From Azolla caroliniana (Eukaryota; Polypodiophyta): a stretch of DNA of 64,000 nucleotides. Shown in pieces: positions 1-13,077 of this stretch. The translations under genes were made by a program, and so were the position numbers. The stretch spans positions 5,828,001-5,892,000 of the forward strand of contig JBHGNT010000009.1 in assembly GCA_043228905.1 (NCBI GenBank), in the 5' to 3' direction. A model generated the notes under the pieces. The model was not told where the DNA came from, did no database searches, and saw only the letters and a program-made list of their open reading frames with translations. How positions within the stretch are numbered: position 1 is the first letter of the stretch; each line of letters starts with the position of its first letter.

Positions 1-53
1 AAAAGATGTGGCACTATTAAATGATGAGTCATGTTTACTCTCCTGTCGCTCAA

Positions 54-3000
54 TCATACGACAAAGTCATGACGAAGCATATGAGTGCTAAAAGGTTTCC
101 GATTTTGAAGACCCAGAGACTCAAAGCTATTATCATTCATATTGTAGTAGTCCACAGACCCAACATTGGTACCACTTTCTTCTTGTCTATTTGTTGGCAC
201 ATGTGCGTGATCTTGACCATAAGAACCTGAGAAAGATGTCTTTCCTTCACAGTGTTGCAAACCTAAAGTGAGAGAAATTCCACCATTTCCACCCGGATAA
301 CTACCCGGGAAGCTATCCTGTGAATACCTGTTCAATGGATTGATCGGATATGACCCATATGAAGCAATGTTCAAATGGTCACTTTGCATATATCCATTCT
401 GACCTGTAGCCGAAGTCTCTCTGTACTCTTCATCAGTGGTTCGGACCTTCATCTCATGTTCGAGACCTTCATCGGCATTACTGACTCCTCCATTGTTCAA
501 ACCGGGGGATAACAAGGATGATGCATCTTGAAGCACGTGTTTGTTGTTCATTACTCCTTGTCTTATTATGCCTTCCTTGTCATGGAATAGAAGGTTAACA
601 AGCGAGGACGATCCGTCTAGATTTTTACCTTGTAGCATATCAACTGCAGGATAGCTTGATAACTCCTTTCCTTCATCATGGTGGTTTTCGCATGATATTT
701 TCGCTTGTTTAGGAGGTTTATTCATTTCACTAGTTGTCATACTTTGACTGCCCTCTCCTTCATCTCCAACTGATCTATCTGCTCCTTCAGCTTCAGCTTC
801 TTTTGTTTCTTCCAAATACATCTCTTCTACCATTGGTTTCCATAGCCGGACTCGAGCATTGATAAACCAGTTGCTTACCTACAAGTTCAATCAAAACCAA
901 TTAAGGATGCATTTTTGTAATTTGCATTCTTAACTTAATGCTCACATCTACCTATTACGTTTTGAGTTCCTCAAAAATAAAGACACCAAATCACATCTTG
1001 TTTCTAGGTTGTTAATTTCTATGTGGGGTTAATAAGTCTAAATTCAGACTAAAAACTTGAGATTCATATACCCAACATTTAGGTTTTTATATCCACAAAA
1101 AAATAATGAAATGTAACTGTCCTTAGACCTTACAAACTGACCTGATTGCGTGAAAGACCAGTCTGCCGGGCAAGCAATATCTTATCAGCATCTTTTGGAT
1201 AACTGTTATCATCATAAAAAAAACAAATCTTATAAGCATAATGTGATCCATAAAATATATAACTGATTGTCCTTTCCAAATGCATGCATGCTTGGTCTGC
1301 TAGCCAACCTGCCAAACTATGTGGCACCCCATTACCCAAAGTCCTAGTGCGTGAGATTCCCTAATAGGTTGATGGTGGTGTTTATCACCACTAGGATTGT
1401 TATTTTTGTTCTTTGATTATATTATTTTAATTTTTCTATTTTACCAAGAGGTCTGTCAGGGGTCAACCCCAAATTGATGAATATTCCCCCATTTTTTAAT
1501 AGGATGTCAGATCAGGGTCACATCTATCAACAGATAAGAGGGTATCCTGCTCTAGGTATCCTCAGAGTTATCACCTCTGACCATTGGCCTAAATAAAGGG
1601 TATTTTCTCTAAAAAGAGATGATTGAGCGACATAATATGATCCATAAAACATAATCAATACTTCATCGTCATTTTCAAAATTCCACATCAGGGCCCTTTG
1701 TCCCAATGAAAAGATGGAATGAGATAGTGTGATCCTAAAAACATAATCCTTCACCATCATTTCCAAATTCCACATCATGCCCCTTATTTTCTCGAAATTA
1801 TGGCATGGAACATCTGGTCAAGGTGAGACATACGGAAAGAGGGAATCGAAAAGAGATAATTTAATTTATTCCAACAATATCAAACCTGCGAAATGTACTC
1901 AGTACCACAAAAAGAGGAGACTTACGGGTTGAGAAAGTTCTCAAAAAGCCAAGCGCGAAGGATAGAAACAGAGTGTTCAGGCAGACCGCGCTGAGGCCGC
2001 CATGCTTGTTGCTGCATCATACCAAGCTGCCGTAACGCACGTTGTTGGCGAAGTTGTTGACCGATAAGTCTCAATTTCGATGTCTCTCCCTTCACGAGCC
2101 CCCCTGACACATCTTCATCTCCAAGTGCTTTACACGCCAACTCAATCTGGCGAGTGATAGCATCTCGAAGGCATCGGAAATGTTTCGATATCGTTTGAAG
2201 TGCAAGGCATGTGTATGCCGTGGCTGCACCCAAACCCCCAGTAGATTCAAATGATGCCACGACTGCTTGCATTTGATGGTAGTATTGTTTGTATCTCCTA
2301 TCCACCTATACACACATTTAAATGAATCCAGAACAGGAAAAGAGCCAAAATTAATAATAAAACACAATTTTCCTCGCTAGATTGAGTTCCATATGATATT
2401 GGTAAGTGAGCAAACAATTCATTGTAAAGAAGCTCGCAATTTGTACAGCATGTCAAAGTCCATAAGCTAACTATTTTAATTGAACAAATAAATCTGCTAG
2501 GAAAAACACAATTTTTTATGCAAGATATAAGAAGTAAATATCAAATTGTATGATATATCAAGCTCCTTTAGCTAGAAAACTTTCAGTTGTTTATGGAATA
2601 TCAAAATCATGAAAAAACTTGTAAGGGTATGGTATATCAAGCTCCATAATTTAGAAAACATCAAGTTGTATATGGCATAAAAATCTGCATAAGCTACAAA
2701 AAATCAATTTATATAGCATATCAAACTCCGTAACCATGAAAACCTCAAATTGCATGACATATCAAGCCCCATAATATAGAAAACCTCATGTTTTATGTCA
2801 TATGAAGCTTCCTAAGCTAGAAAACCTCAAATTTGATGGGTGTCAAATTCCATTAGCTAGAAATCATAAAACAAGCTCTATAAGCTAACAGTTGTCATTT
2901 AGAAAACAGACAATGAGGAGGGAAACAAAAAACTGTACATCATCGATAAAGAGGGGGGGATACTCCATACAGATATTTTTCTTAAGAAAACAAATAAAAG

Positions 3001-4674
3001 TAAAGAAACCATATCTATTGTACTTACCTCATCTCGCATCCCTATAAGCTTTGCTCTCTTTGCTTGAAGTTCCTGTCGTTCTGTTGATGTGAGTTCAACA
3101 TTTTCTAGTGTTGTCTTTTCGGAAATACCCATTGTCTGAATAGGGAGCGCGGTGGCAATAGAATCTCCTTCCCTCTTACCACTCCAGCTTATCATAGTCT
3201 TATCAGAAACATCTGATAAACAATTATCTCTGGAGAAAGTGTCATCATTCATTATCGATGACGTCTGCGTCATCCAAGACCTCTTCAAAGAATTATTGCT
3301 ATTGTTGTTGTCATTGTTATTGCTCTTCACGGGTTTTCCCACATTAACCACTTCATTCAACAAATCTTGTGCTGGCTTGAGATACTTCGATTGATAGGTT
3401 CCGACAATGAAATGGCTTCCAAACATGTTGATTTGCCTACTATTATTATCCACATTATTGGGCGGTTGGATAGGGTAGCTTGCACCAAAATTATCACAGG
3501 ATGGGGATGTGAATGTGTTTGTAATGATACCATTACCATTACCAGCCCCAAGGGATTTATGTGATACAATTCCTTCTTTGCAATCTGGAACCAAGCCATG
3601 GAAGAAACTTGAGGTTACATCTTGATGTTGCAACGGGAAAGCTTGCACTTGTTGACTCATTAAAGGTTGTTGTGGGGAGAGAGATAGAGAGAGGATTTGT
3701 CCTCCTCTTGAACCTTGTAGATTGTCGACAAGGTTAGGTGGAGAAAATAGTGATGAATTTTCATGAAACGGGTGGGAAGAAAGGCTCCGGGTGGCCGATC
3801 CATATGCAGACAAGTGTGAAGCCGGATCGGCCACTCGAGTGGCTATTGGAAGATTTCCTCCTCCTTCTTCATGACCTCCTCCTCCAGAAGGGAACAATGA
3901 GATTCCATTCACACCTGCCCAATTGTTGTATAGATGACTAGTTTGTGGCATACATGAATTTTGGTGATCTGTATTTGGCACAGACATCACTTGGTGAGGT
4001 TGATGAGGTAAAGGCAAAGCTGATGAATTTAGGGATCCAAGGAAACTTTGATGTTGTTGATGTTGTTGATGTTGTTGTAGATGGTGTTGGTGTTGGTGTT
4101 GGTGTTGGTGTTGGTGTTGGTGTTGATTAGAGTTACCAAATGAGTTGATATGGACACCACCAAGAGAACCACCGTTTGTGGAAAGAAGCATGGCATTCTG
4201 ATTGGGTGGGTTTCCATATCCACTATTATAAGTAGTACCTTGATCCATGAGGTAAAGTGTTTGCAGAGCTTCAGCTTGCGCATTTTTGGAGCTCGGTAGG
4301 TAGTTACTCGACATATTAGTTACAGAAGGGCTCTCTCTGGCAACTAAATCGGATAGTAGAAGAGACCCTCGGTTGACACTGGCGGGAGAAACGTCACGAA
4401 AGCTCTCGAAACGAGTGATTTGCTCAATGGAATTGTGGCCCCAGTTTTGTAAATTGCTGTTATTCTTTATAGATGTCACAGTGGATTGAGTAGAGAAATC
4501 ACTCTTACCTTCACCACTGTGAGTACCTTCAGCTTCTCTCCCAGATGATGTGTAGAGATTATTACTATTATTGTTGTTGTTATTGTCGTTATTTCTTCTA
4601 AACTGAGCTCCAGAAGGATGTGTTATGTCTTCATCCACAGAGTTCCAAAAGTGGAAAGTGCTTGCACGGCTCAT
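54..4674 (-). CDS. BLH: BEL1-like TALE homeodomain transcription factor (complete, 4 exons)
   Basis: Nuclear developmental regulator that, in this family, dimerises with KNOX proteins through its SKY and BELL regions. Exons: 4674-3028, 2305-1926, 1202-1142 (the 61-base homeodomain exon seen in BEL1-like genes) and 878-54. All junctions are GT-AG and frames join exactly, giving 970 residues. SKY box ([11 protein letters not shown]) lies near residues 420-446, BELL domain about 528-603, and TALE homeodomain about 650-712 with the PYP loop extension and the invariant [10 protein letters not shown] helix. A ZIBEL-type motif (ISLTLGLQ) lies near 893-900 and the C-terminus ends MLRHDFVV. At 970 residues it is longer than most family members (roughly 500-750), mainly from a low-complexity N-terminal half with Asn, Ser and His-Gln runs. 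The start ATG at 4674 begins the long first exon. The exact subgroup within the family is not assigned. Confidence 0.96.
1639..1790. repeat. Degenerate direct repeat in BEL1-like gene intron 2
   Basis: Two adjacent units about 92 bases apart, starting at about 1639 and 1731, each begin GATCC-TAAAA-CATAAT and continue into TTCCA-ATTCCACATCA. They lie in the intron between the BELL-encoding exon and the 61-base homeodomain exon. No coding potential is visible. Confidence 0.5.
2540..2900. repeat. Degenerate minisatellite in BEL1-like gene intron 1
   Basis: About eight imperfect copies of a roughly 40-base unit read approximately TATCAAGCTCCATAAGCTAG then AAAACCTCAAATTGTATG. Clear copies begin near 2555, 2637, 2722, 2760, 2802, 2844 and 2873. 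The array fills most of the intron between the SKY/BELL exon and the BELL/homeodomain exon and ends about 125 bases from the donor of exon 1. Confidence 0.7.
4084..4126 (-). repeat. Hexanucleotide repeat coding for His-Gln
   Basis: A (TTGGTG)n tract on the plus strand encodes about seven His-Gln dipeptides in exon 1 of the BEL1-like gene, followed by GTT-rich codons for further Gln and His. The six-base unit keeps the reading frame when copy number changes. Confidence 0.85.
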
Positions 4675-5337
4675 ATGGTCTTCTTGTTTTCTTTCTTTTG
4701 GAAACTGCAGTTCTTTGGTACCAAAAGTGAGAAGAGAATGAATGAATGAATGGTCTTTTTAGATCTGAAATGAATGGTGCTTATACTGTTAAGCTTCCTT
4801 CTTCTTATATCATCTGCACATATAAAAGATAGCGATAGGATTGGAAGTTAGCAGACAAGATATATACACACAGGAATAATTGTCATTATCATTTCAATCT
4901 ATGTATACACAAATATAGATTTGAACTACGTTATGACTATTTTCAAGTATCCATTACTTATTTAGAATTATCAGGTGCTTACATGTTCAAACTTCATATA
5001 AAGATACAGAAAGCTATTAATTTTTTCTCTCTTCTTTCATGAAGATGAGGGTCTAGCAGAAAACTCTCTTCCTCTCAGAGCTTGAATTCTTCTCAGAGAG
5101 AAAGAGAGAGATAGACAGAGACAGAGACAGTACAGAGAGATTATGGTCCAATTCCCTATGTGTGTGTGTGTGTGTATGTGTGTATTGTTTCAAAGCTTGG
5201 TAAAAACTCAAGATTTTAATCTTTTATAGAGAGAGACAGAGAGAGAAGCAGGAAAGAAAGAAAGAATGGGATAATGGCCCAATTCCCTATATGCATAGAT
5301 AGATATGTATTGTATCAGAGTTTGGTTAAGCTTTGGG

Positions 5338-5371
<34 letters not shown>

Positions 5372-5385
5372 ATTATTGCCTATTG

Positions 5386-5417
<32 letters not shown>

Positions 5418-5960
5418 TGTGTAACATGAAATTTAGTGCTAGAAAGTAAGAAAGAAAGGAGGGAGGAGAAGGGTTGGAAGAAGAGAAAAGAAATGATGCG
5501 TTTTCCTTTTGTTTTATTATGCAGGAGGGGAGGGAAGCAGCCATGGAAAAGCTTGAGAGAGAGTTGTGTTTTGGGGAACACGAACCAAAACAAAAACAAA
5601 AAAAAATGTCTACCCATTAATATGTATGCGTAAGCTCAGGAATTTTTTCTTTCTTTGATAAAAATTTTATTTTTTGGGTTTTTTTACTTCTACTCTTCTG
5701 ACATTTTGTGTTGTGCGTCAGAATTAGTAATAATAGCGCTTGTAGGAGAGAGAATCAAGACACAGAGAGAGAGTGAGAGAGAGAGAGAGGCAGGGGCAGA
5801 GGCAGGGGCCAAACCTCTGTGGTTAGGAGTCCATTTTCCTGTTGTAAAAACACTGAACAGGGAAAGAGGAGGGGGAGAGCCATCATCACCATCTCCATCT
5901 CCATCTCCATAAGAAAGAAGAAGAAGAAAGAGGGGATGATGGTGTGGTAGTAGCAGTAGT

Positions 5961-5996
<36 letters not shown>

Positions 5997-6274
5997 AGGA
6001 TGGAGTTTTTAGATGTCTTCTGCAGACACCACAGACATATATTTATTTAATTATTTGATTTAATAAATTGCCCACTTTTTTCATCATCATCATCTTCTTC
6101 TTCTTCTTCTTCTTCTTCTTCTTTTTCTTCGAACACAAAAGAGATGGGGCATATCATGGATAGATGAGATAGATAGACAGATACATACATACACATACAT
6201 ACATACATGGCTGGATGGATGGATGGATGGATAGACAGAGCCCCCCCTCTAGAGAGAGAGAGAGAGAGAGAGAG

Positions 6275-6311
<37 letters not shown>

Positions 6312-6395
6312 CAGCAGCTTAGCTCTGTTGGGTTGCTTTCCAAGGAGAAAAACATGCCAATGGTGTGAGTGATTACAGTGACACCCCCAAACAAA

Positions 6396-6431
<36 letters not shown>

Positions 6432-6538
6432 TGTGTGTGTGTGTGTGTGTGTGTGTACACGTGTGTGTGTGTGTGAAAGCTCCTCTCTGTCTCTCTCTGT
6501 CTGTGTGGGTAGTTGAGAAGAAGAAGAAGAAGAAAAGA

Positions 6539-6617
<79 letters not shown>

Positions 6618-6760
6618 ACAAGAGAGAGGCCCTCTCTGTTTTTCTTCTATCCCCTGTTTCTCTTTCTTTGTTGGATGATATAAATGATAAAAATACCTCA
6701 CCCCCACCCAAAAGAAAACAGACAATACCATACATACATACATGCATGCATGCATAAATA
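4675..6760 (-). promoter_or_regulatory. Upstream region of the BEL1-like gene with dense GA/GT/AAG microsatellites
   Basis: This is the leader and promoter side of the minus-strand homeobox gene. Tracts seen include (GA)n at 5338-5371, (GAA)n at 5385-5414, (GA)n near 5763-5789 and 5970-5997, (CTT)n at 6095-6129, (AG)n/(TG)n at 6251-6309, (GA)n/(GT)n at 6401-6474 and (GT)n at 6542-6614. GA repeats are known binding sites for plant BASIC PENTACYSTEINE/BBR proteins, which act on homeobox genes. That use here is inference. A CTGCAG acceptor-like site lies shortly upstream of the ATG on the minus strand, so a 5'-UTR intron is possible. The transcription start cannot be placed. Confidence 0.6.
6542..6614. 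repeat. (GT)n microsatellite, about 36 units
   Basis: An uninterrupted 73-base GT run, the longest simple repeat in the window. Apparent reading frames through it consist only of alternating Cys-Val or His-Thr and are not genes. Confidence 0.98.
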
Positions 6761-9700
6761 GAAGGATTGGGACTCCCTTTTAAGTGACTTATGTACACAA
6801 AACACGGATTGCAATACGTCACAACTCGCATTCTCGGCCTCCCTCCCTCCATGCGATCGATTTTCACGAAGAAGCATTGGTGCTTTACGAGACACCCCCC
6901 CCCCTAGTTATGTAAACACACGCACCACCCTATGGTCGACTCTGGCCTAAGGTCAACAATAATGTTATGTGTCGATTGATGGGTGGATGTGTTTGCCCAC
7001 TAAATAAAAATAGGGGATGAATGGATGGATGGATTGTCGGCCTCGGGATGTTTTCCTAACTGATGTATCCCTCGTTCATTGCATGCTAGGTCCATGAGGC
7101 TTTTTGGTCATGTAGAGAGCAGATAGTCACTTGGTCCAACGTGCCACGAGACCTAGGCTTTATGAGCTTCTCCCATGCAAGGCAGGGCAAAGAGCACCAC
7201 CCACCACTCGCCGAAAGCTCATATCTTTGGAAAAAACAATGTGACGAGAATCGGATAGCGCACTCTACATTCAAGAAAAAAAAATGCTCGTGTGCCCCTC
7301 GTCGATTTGTGCTGTGAAATTTCTACCCTCGAATCTTTTTTTCAACCCTTTGGTTCGCATCTTGTTTTTCTTTAAACGGCTCTAAATTTGTCATATGAGG
7401 TGAACCTCTCCGAAGCTTGCTACCCTGCTGTAGGTGATGTTTACTTCTTTTCCTTTGTTGGTAAAGTGTGGTGAACAATGTGACAATATTAATCACTTCC
7501 CACATATGTGTATCTCAACAATAGTGGTAGCAAAAACAATAACCGGTCAATTTTAATGAGGGGATGGCACAACAACATTGTTTTTTCATCGAATTTAACT
7601 TGCACGTTCTCACCATTGATGATTTATACATCACATATTGTTGAGTAGTGTACAACTTGTCAAACCAAGAACAATCTTCATGATTTCATGTTTGTTCCAT
7701 TTGTGAAACATCAATTTTAGAGATAAGGTTGACCTGGTTAAGCTTTGAAATCTAGCTCGTGTAGTTGTGGTGACCAATCTTACCTAACTTCTCTTTGCAC
7801 TTCTTTTCAATGTAACCAACTTTCTTCGCGCAACTGCTTTTTTCTCTCTTGGCATCTCTTGTGCTTTGATAAAATGCATGGGCTTTAGATCATCTTCCTC
7901 CAATCAAATTTGGTTTCTCAATGATTGCATATGCAATGGCCTACATGACATTATTATGTTAAATGAGAGGATATGCTTCCCAATATATATGACAAGGTCT
8001 TGTAATACGGCCAATGATAAGGCATCTATGCTTCACATCACTAAGAGTAAATTGCATAAATGTTAATCCTTAAGCTTGACTTTAATAAGTAGATCTCAAA
8101 GAAATTTCGGCAATTTCTAGAAGTCATTTTTACCATAAGATAATCATGGGGCCATTTTACCTTTGTATCATCACATTGGACATATGATATTGCAAGTTAT
8201 TGTATTATTGCTTGATATGCGCCAATGTTTGTTTTGGAATTTGTCCCCTCTTGTTTCTCCTATGATTGGGACATAGTGGTTGCTTGTTTGGATACCTGTG
8301 ACTGCATTTTAGGCCATTCGAACATCATTAATTTGCATTCAAGGAAGAGTCTTGTCTACTACTGATAAGTTCAAACAAAATTAAAGAAACTTACAAGCAT
8401 ATCCTAGGATCCTTACCATTGTGAATTACTTTCTAAACTAAAATTTGCAACTCAACTTCGAAGGATAAAAAGCATGGAGATGAGCCAAGATAAAACACAA
8501 AGGCAATGTTGCATTTGAATATGAGTATGACGAAAAGTAGACGTTATTAATCACACAATCACCTCGATAAGCTCGGTTAATAATTTGATACCTCATTTGT
8601 TTGGATTTGTCCCTTCAAATAAAATGAATAGCTTATTATTGGTGTAATTACCTAACACAATTTGTTTAATAATTGACTTATCAAATCCATGAATCTCAAT
8701 TACTTAAAGAAATGGATGTAGTTAGTATGGTTGTTTTTAAAACTAGCTTTGCTTGTTTGAATTTCAAGTTTGCATATCAACTCTTGTTTTGAAGTTGTGA
8801 CAACTAGTCACCCTTAATAATTAAAACAATATCTTATCATGTTTGAGACTCTAAATTCTTTTATGGTTTTAAAAATCTGCAATTGAGATGGATCCATAGT
8901 CATAAACCTTGGAAAAGAGGGATGTGTGTGTATGATGAGAGTGTATGATGAGAGTGTTTCAATAATGACAGGATCTTCAGAGCCCATGATTCTTGCGTTG
9001 ATTATTACACAAATGAGCCCACTTCCATGTTGTATGTCCCTCTATTAGATATATTTCAAAACTTGAGAAATATCCTTTAAGGAACCTTGAGTATTCAATG
9101 GTCTTTTCTACGTGCAATTAAGTGCTCAACTTTCTACGAGTCAAGACCATTGTAATTTGCAGTTTGCTCCTAGAAAGCATGACCAGTTTACTATTGTGAG
9201 GTAAAAGTTTCTTACATCTTGATAATTGTTGTCTCGAGAAAAGAAGACATATGTAGGCAATGAATCCTTGTTTTTATTCACTTCCCACATAGATTAAATG
9301 TTGGTTTTACATTCTTTGACCTATCTAGTAAAAGAACATTGTGAATGAAAGTGACGATCATGTTATTATGAAATCGATGATCGTGACCCTCACTTGAAAT
9401 CAACAAATGATTGGCCAATGTTACTGAAACACCAAACAAAACACAAACACAATTTCCTATGCTTATTTTCATTCTATTCTATGAGGTTGTGCCAAAGAAC
9501 ATGACATGGACTCTTCAAGGAAAATTTAGACAATGATGTTGCCAATTTGACATGGATCTTTCAAACAACTATAGCTAAAAACAAAGCCAAGAAACACTCC
9601 AACACTCTAATGGAAGCACTCCATAAAATGTTTGCTCACTTTCTTTGGATTAACCTTAGATCATGTAAGTTGCTTAAACAATAATAGTCTAGCAAGTCAA

Positions 9701-12047
9701 GGTTGCAGGCCTATTGAATACAATGTTTTTCAAGAGGAAAAGTACATACACACACTTCTCTCTCTCCTTACGAAGTATATGATCATCGAGGATAGATTAT
9801 TGGAGGCACAAAGGATGAGCATTGGAGGATAGATTATTGGAGGATAGATTACCCCCCCCCCCCTCTCTCTCTCTCTATGTATGTATGTATGTATGTATGT
9901 GCATATGACACACCAAAAAAAAACATACCTTGATCTTTCCATTTTCACTAGACACTATATGTTGTTGTTGATCTTATCACTCCTCAGCTACAATTTCTAT
10001 GTTTATTGGATCCCCATAATCCATTAAGTATGAATTGACGATCCATGTGACATTTAACATAGCAATAACTTTGCAACCATATCTAGCATAATCTTGTTTA
10101 TTAGCAAATAAAAGTTCAATTGCTTTGTTTATAACAAAGAACACCACACAATTATTTGTAATATTTGATAGAGAAACCCAGTAAATAAATGTGGCGATAA
10201 GATATGCCATTATCCCCCCTTTTGTAATGGAAACGGTGAATAAGGTTCTCGACGAAAGGAAACTTATAGGTATGTACAAAACTTTGCATATATTAATCCA
10301 CAAAGGGTTCATTGATCTCTCAATGTTTGTAAAGTGAAGTCATCACATGACATGGTATGAGGCCATCAATTCTAACTTAAGACAAAATTGACATGGTGTC
10401 AGCTTTGAATATATAACCTCACATCCATTCATATATGCATACCGTAGTTATTGAAAGATTTTTAAGAGTTAAATTTGTTAGTTTTTGAGTACACTTGCTT
10501 AAATTTTATTAGTCGTGGAAAGTTTTCTTAGTTGTAACGATATTATCAGCTAGCAAAGCGTTTACTTACTACATATAAAATGAGAGGTATGTGTACACCC
10601 AAAAAGGATTCATTGGAAAAGGAGGGCAGTACAAACGAATCATAAATCAATTTCATGTTGCAGATGATCGGTCGTCCCTAAAGAAAAGGAGCTTTTGTTT
10701 ATGTGTTTTCGCAGGTCCCAATGTACAACACACGAAAAAAATGGTCTTATCATTTAAGAGTTGATGGATCGGATAAAGACATGCGCACTTTTAAATACAA
10801 GTTGTAACTTTATTTCTTGTAGTGTTGAAATTGAAGCCCGAGTCGAAAGTTTACAATTGTTAGCAATCGGTCATCGAGATATTCTTTAAAAAACAAGAAC
10901 TTGTGTGGTGCAAAATTGCACCCTTGTTTCCCAACAAAAAAGATAGGGAAGAAATCCAATGTTGATTGATGTGGCTAAATGTGACGGGGATTGTTCGTTT
11001 CTTCTAATCATAGTGTGTCCATGTCCTCCCCTTTCCATCTCTTAATATTTATACATATATAATATATGTATTCAATCCAAGTCCAAATTTAGTTTGTTGT
11101 GCCAAGTAGAAACGGTCACTAAAATGAGGTATCACATATTTAATTAGCTAATGGTATTGCCAACATTGGCATGAATCTTTGTTTATGTGCACAGTGCCAC
11201 TATAATCAGACAGTGCATATTTTATTAACGAATGGTGCTACAAACATTACCATGAATCTTTTATCAATCATTTTGTGTTTGTCCTAGAGGAAGCTCATTG
11301 TCAAAGCTCGGTTCATTTATCAAGACTCCTAAATTTGGAAAAGAGGTGTGCCTACCAAAGCTCTACTTCACATTCAAAGACCTACAACCTATGACTGACT
11401 TCATAAGTCTAGAGGCATACACATATATGGCAATGTTTGAATATTAAGGCCGGACACAAAATTCAACCAATGGACATGTTCTACAGTTGTGATGCCAGAA
11501 AGTTTGAACTCATATGGCCCAATGATGTGCTTTACTTTTTTTTGCCATAACCATGGGGTTGTCCACTTGTGTGTAAAGATGCAATAATTCACTAGCATAA
11601 ATGTTGACATTGATTTACTTCCTACACAATATAGTCTAGAGCTAAAATGACGTAAATGTATTTCTAGTTGAAGTTTACCCTCATGTTCTATTGAAGATTG
11701 AAACAAGGACTTGTAATAATCATTAACAATTGCATGGCACTTGGGCTAGAGAATTATTGAGTTTTAATGAATGAAATCTTGGCTTAATATCATTCATTAC
11801 AGTAAGCATTCAATGAAATTGGCACTACAAAACTGTATTGGAAGAAAAGGAAGGAAGAAAGAGACCGGATACCTTTACCAGGTGAGTTTGGACAGTAGGC
11901 AGGGATTGGGGGGCCAAATGGGGTCCCATATATTAAGTATCGAATTGATGTTAAGTTTTCAAATATAATTCACATTTGGAATGTTAACTTTAAATGTGTT
12001 TCAATTCTTTGCCAGACATTAGCGAGTCTCGAGTGCACGGGTATTAC

Positions 12048-12082
<35 letters not shown>

Positions 12083-13035
12083 GCAAGTTCTAATAGTACA
12101 AAAGTCGAGCAAATAATGTTCGAGTCAAGAAGGTATCGCAAGAAAAATATCACGAAATGTCACCAACCATATATTTAAAGGATTCGGATTCGGTTGAAGT
12201 TGCAATCGACTACTAATGTACGACTCTTCCAAGTCAAGTTAATTCATTTTAAAATAAATAATAATAATTTAAAAACAGCTTATGGATGTCATAGACTTTT
12301 TATTTTCAGCCATTGCCGAGTTCTCGATGTATTGTTTCAAAGGCCATGTTCTTCACAAACTCTTTTAACAATCTCTTTAAATTCGAGAGTATTTGTTTAA
12401 TTTGGAGAAATTTTGATATATATTAAGTTCAGAGTCCTCAATGATATATGAGGAGGATGTGGTTTGAAAATAGCTCATCGTGGACCCCTTGTGAATATGC
12501 ATTATCATGAGGCGAGCCATAACCTTTCGTAAAGCAAAGCTATGAGTGCTAAGTCCATTACAATGTATACGACGTTACCCCTTAACTACATAGTTTTTTT
12601 TTCCTTCCTTTTTTCGGTTTTTTTCGCTTTCTTGCACTTTTATAATTTATTGTCTAGAAAACACGTCGACATGCACATGCGCACGCACATGTGTGTGCGT
12701 ACACACCATAGGGGGAAAACTTTGAAATAACCTTAGAAAGTCCTTAATTTTCCCAATTGTCATGACCAAACCTCTCTTGAACATATTTTTACATGTTATT
12801 TGAGCTATATATTATCCATTCCTCTCAATTATATATACTATTTGAGCAATTACATAAACCATCCTTGCTAATTATATGGTCTAATTCTCCTCTCTCTCTC
12901 CTCTCTCTTTTTTGTAAATATTGGCTTTCATTACTTTTTTATATGTTATTTGAGCTATATATTGTCCATTCCTCTCAATTATATGTACTATTTGAGCAAT
13001 TACATAAACCGTTCTAACTAATTATATGGTCTAAT

Positions 13036-13077
<42 letters not shown>

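Noticed and set aside
6047-6867. Several overlapping open frames of 130-168 codons on both strands
   Set aside because: They are translations of CT, GT and AAG microsatellites (runs of Thr-His, Ser-Leu, Cys-Val) with no protein character.
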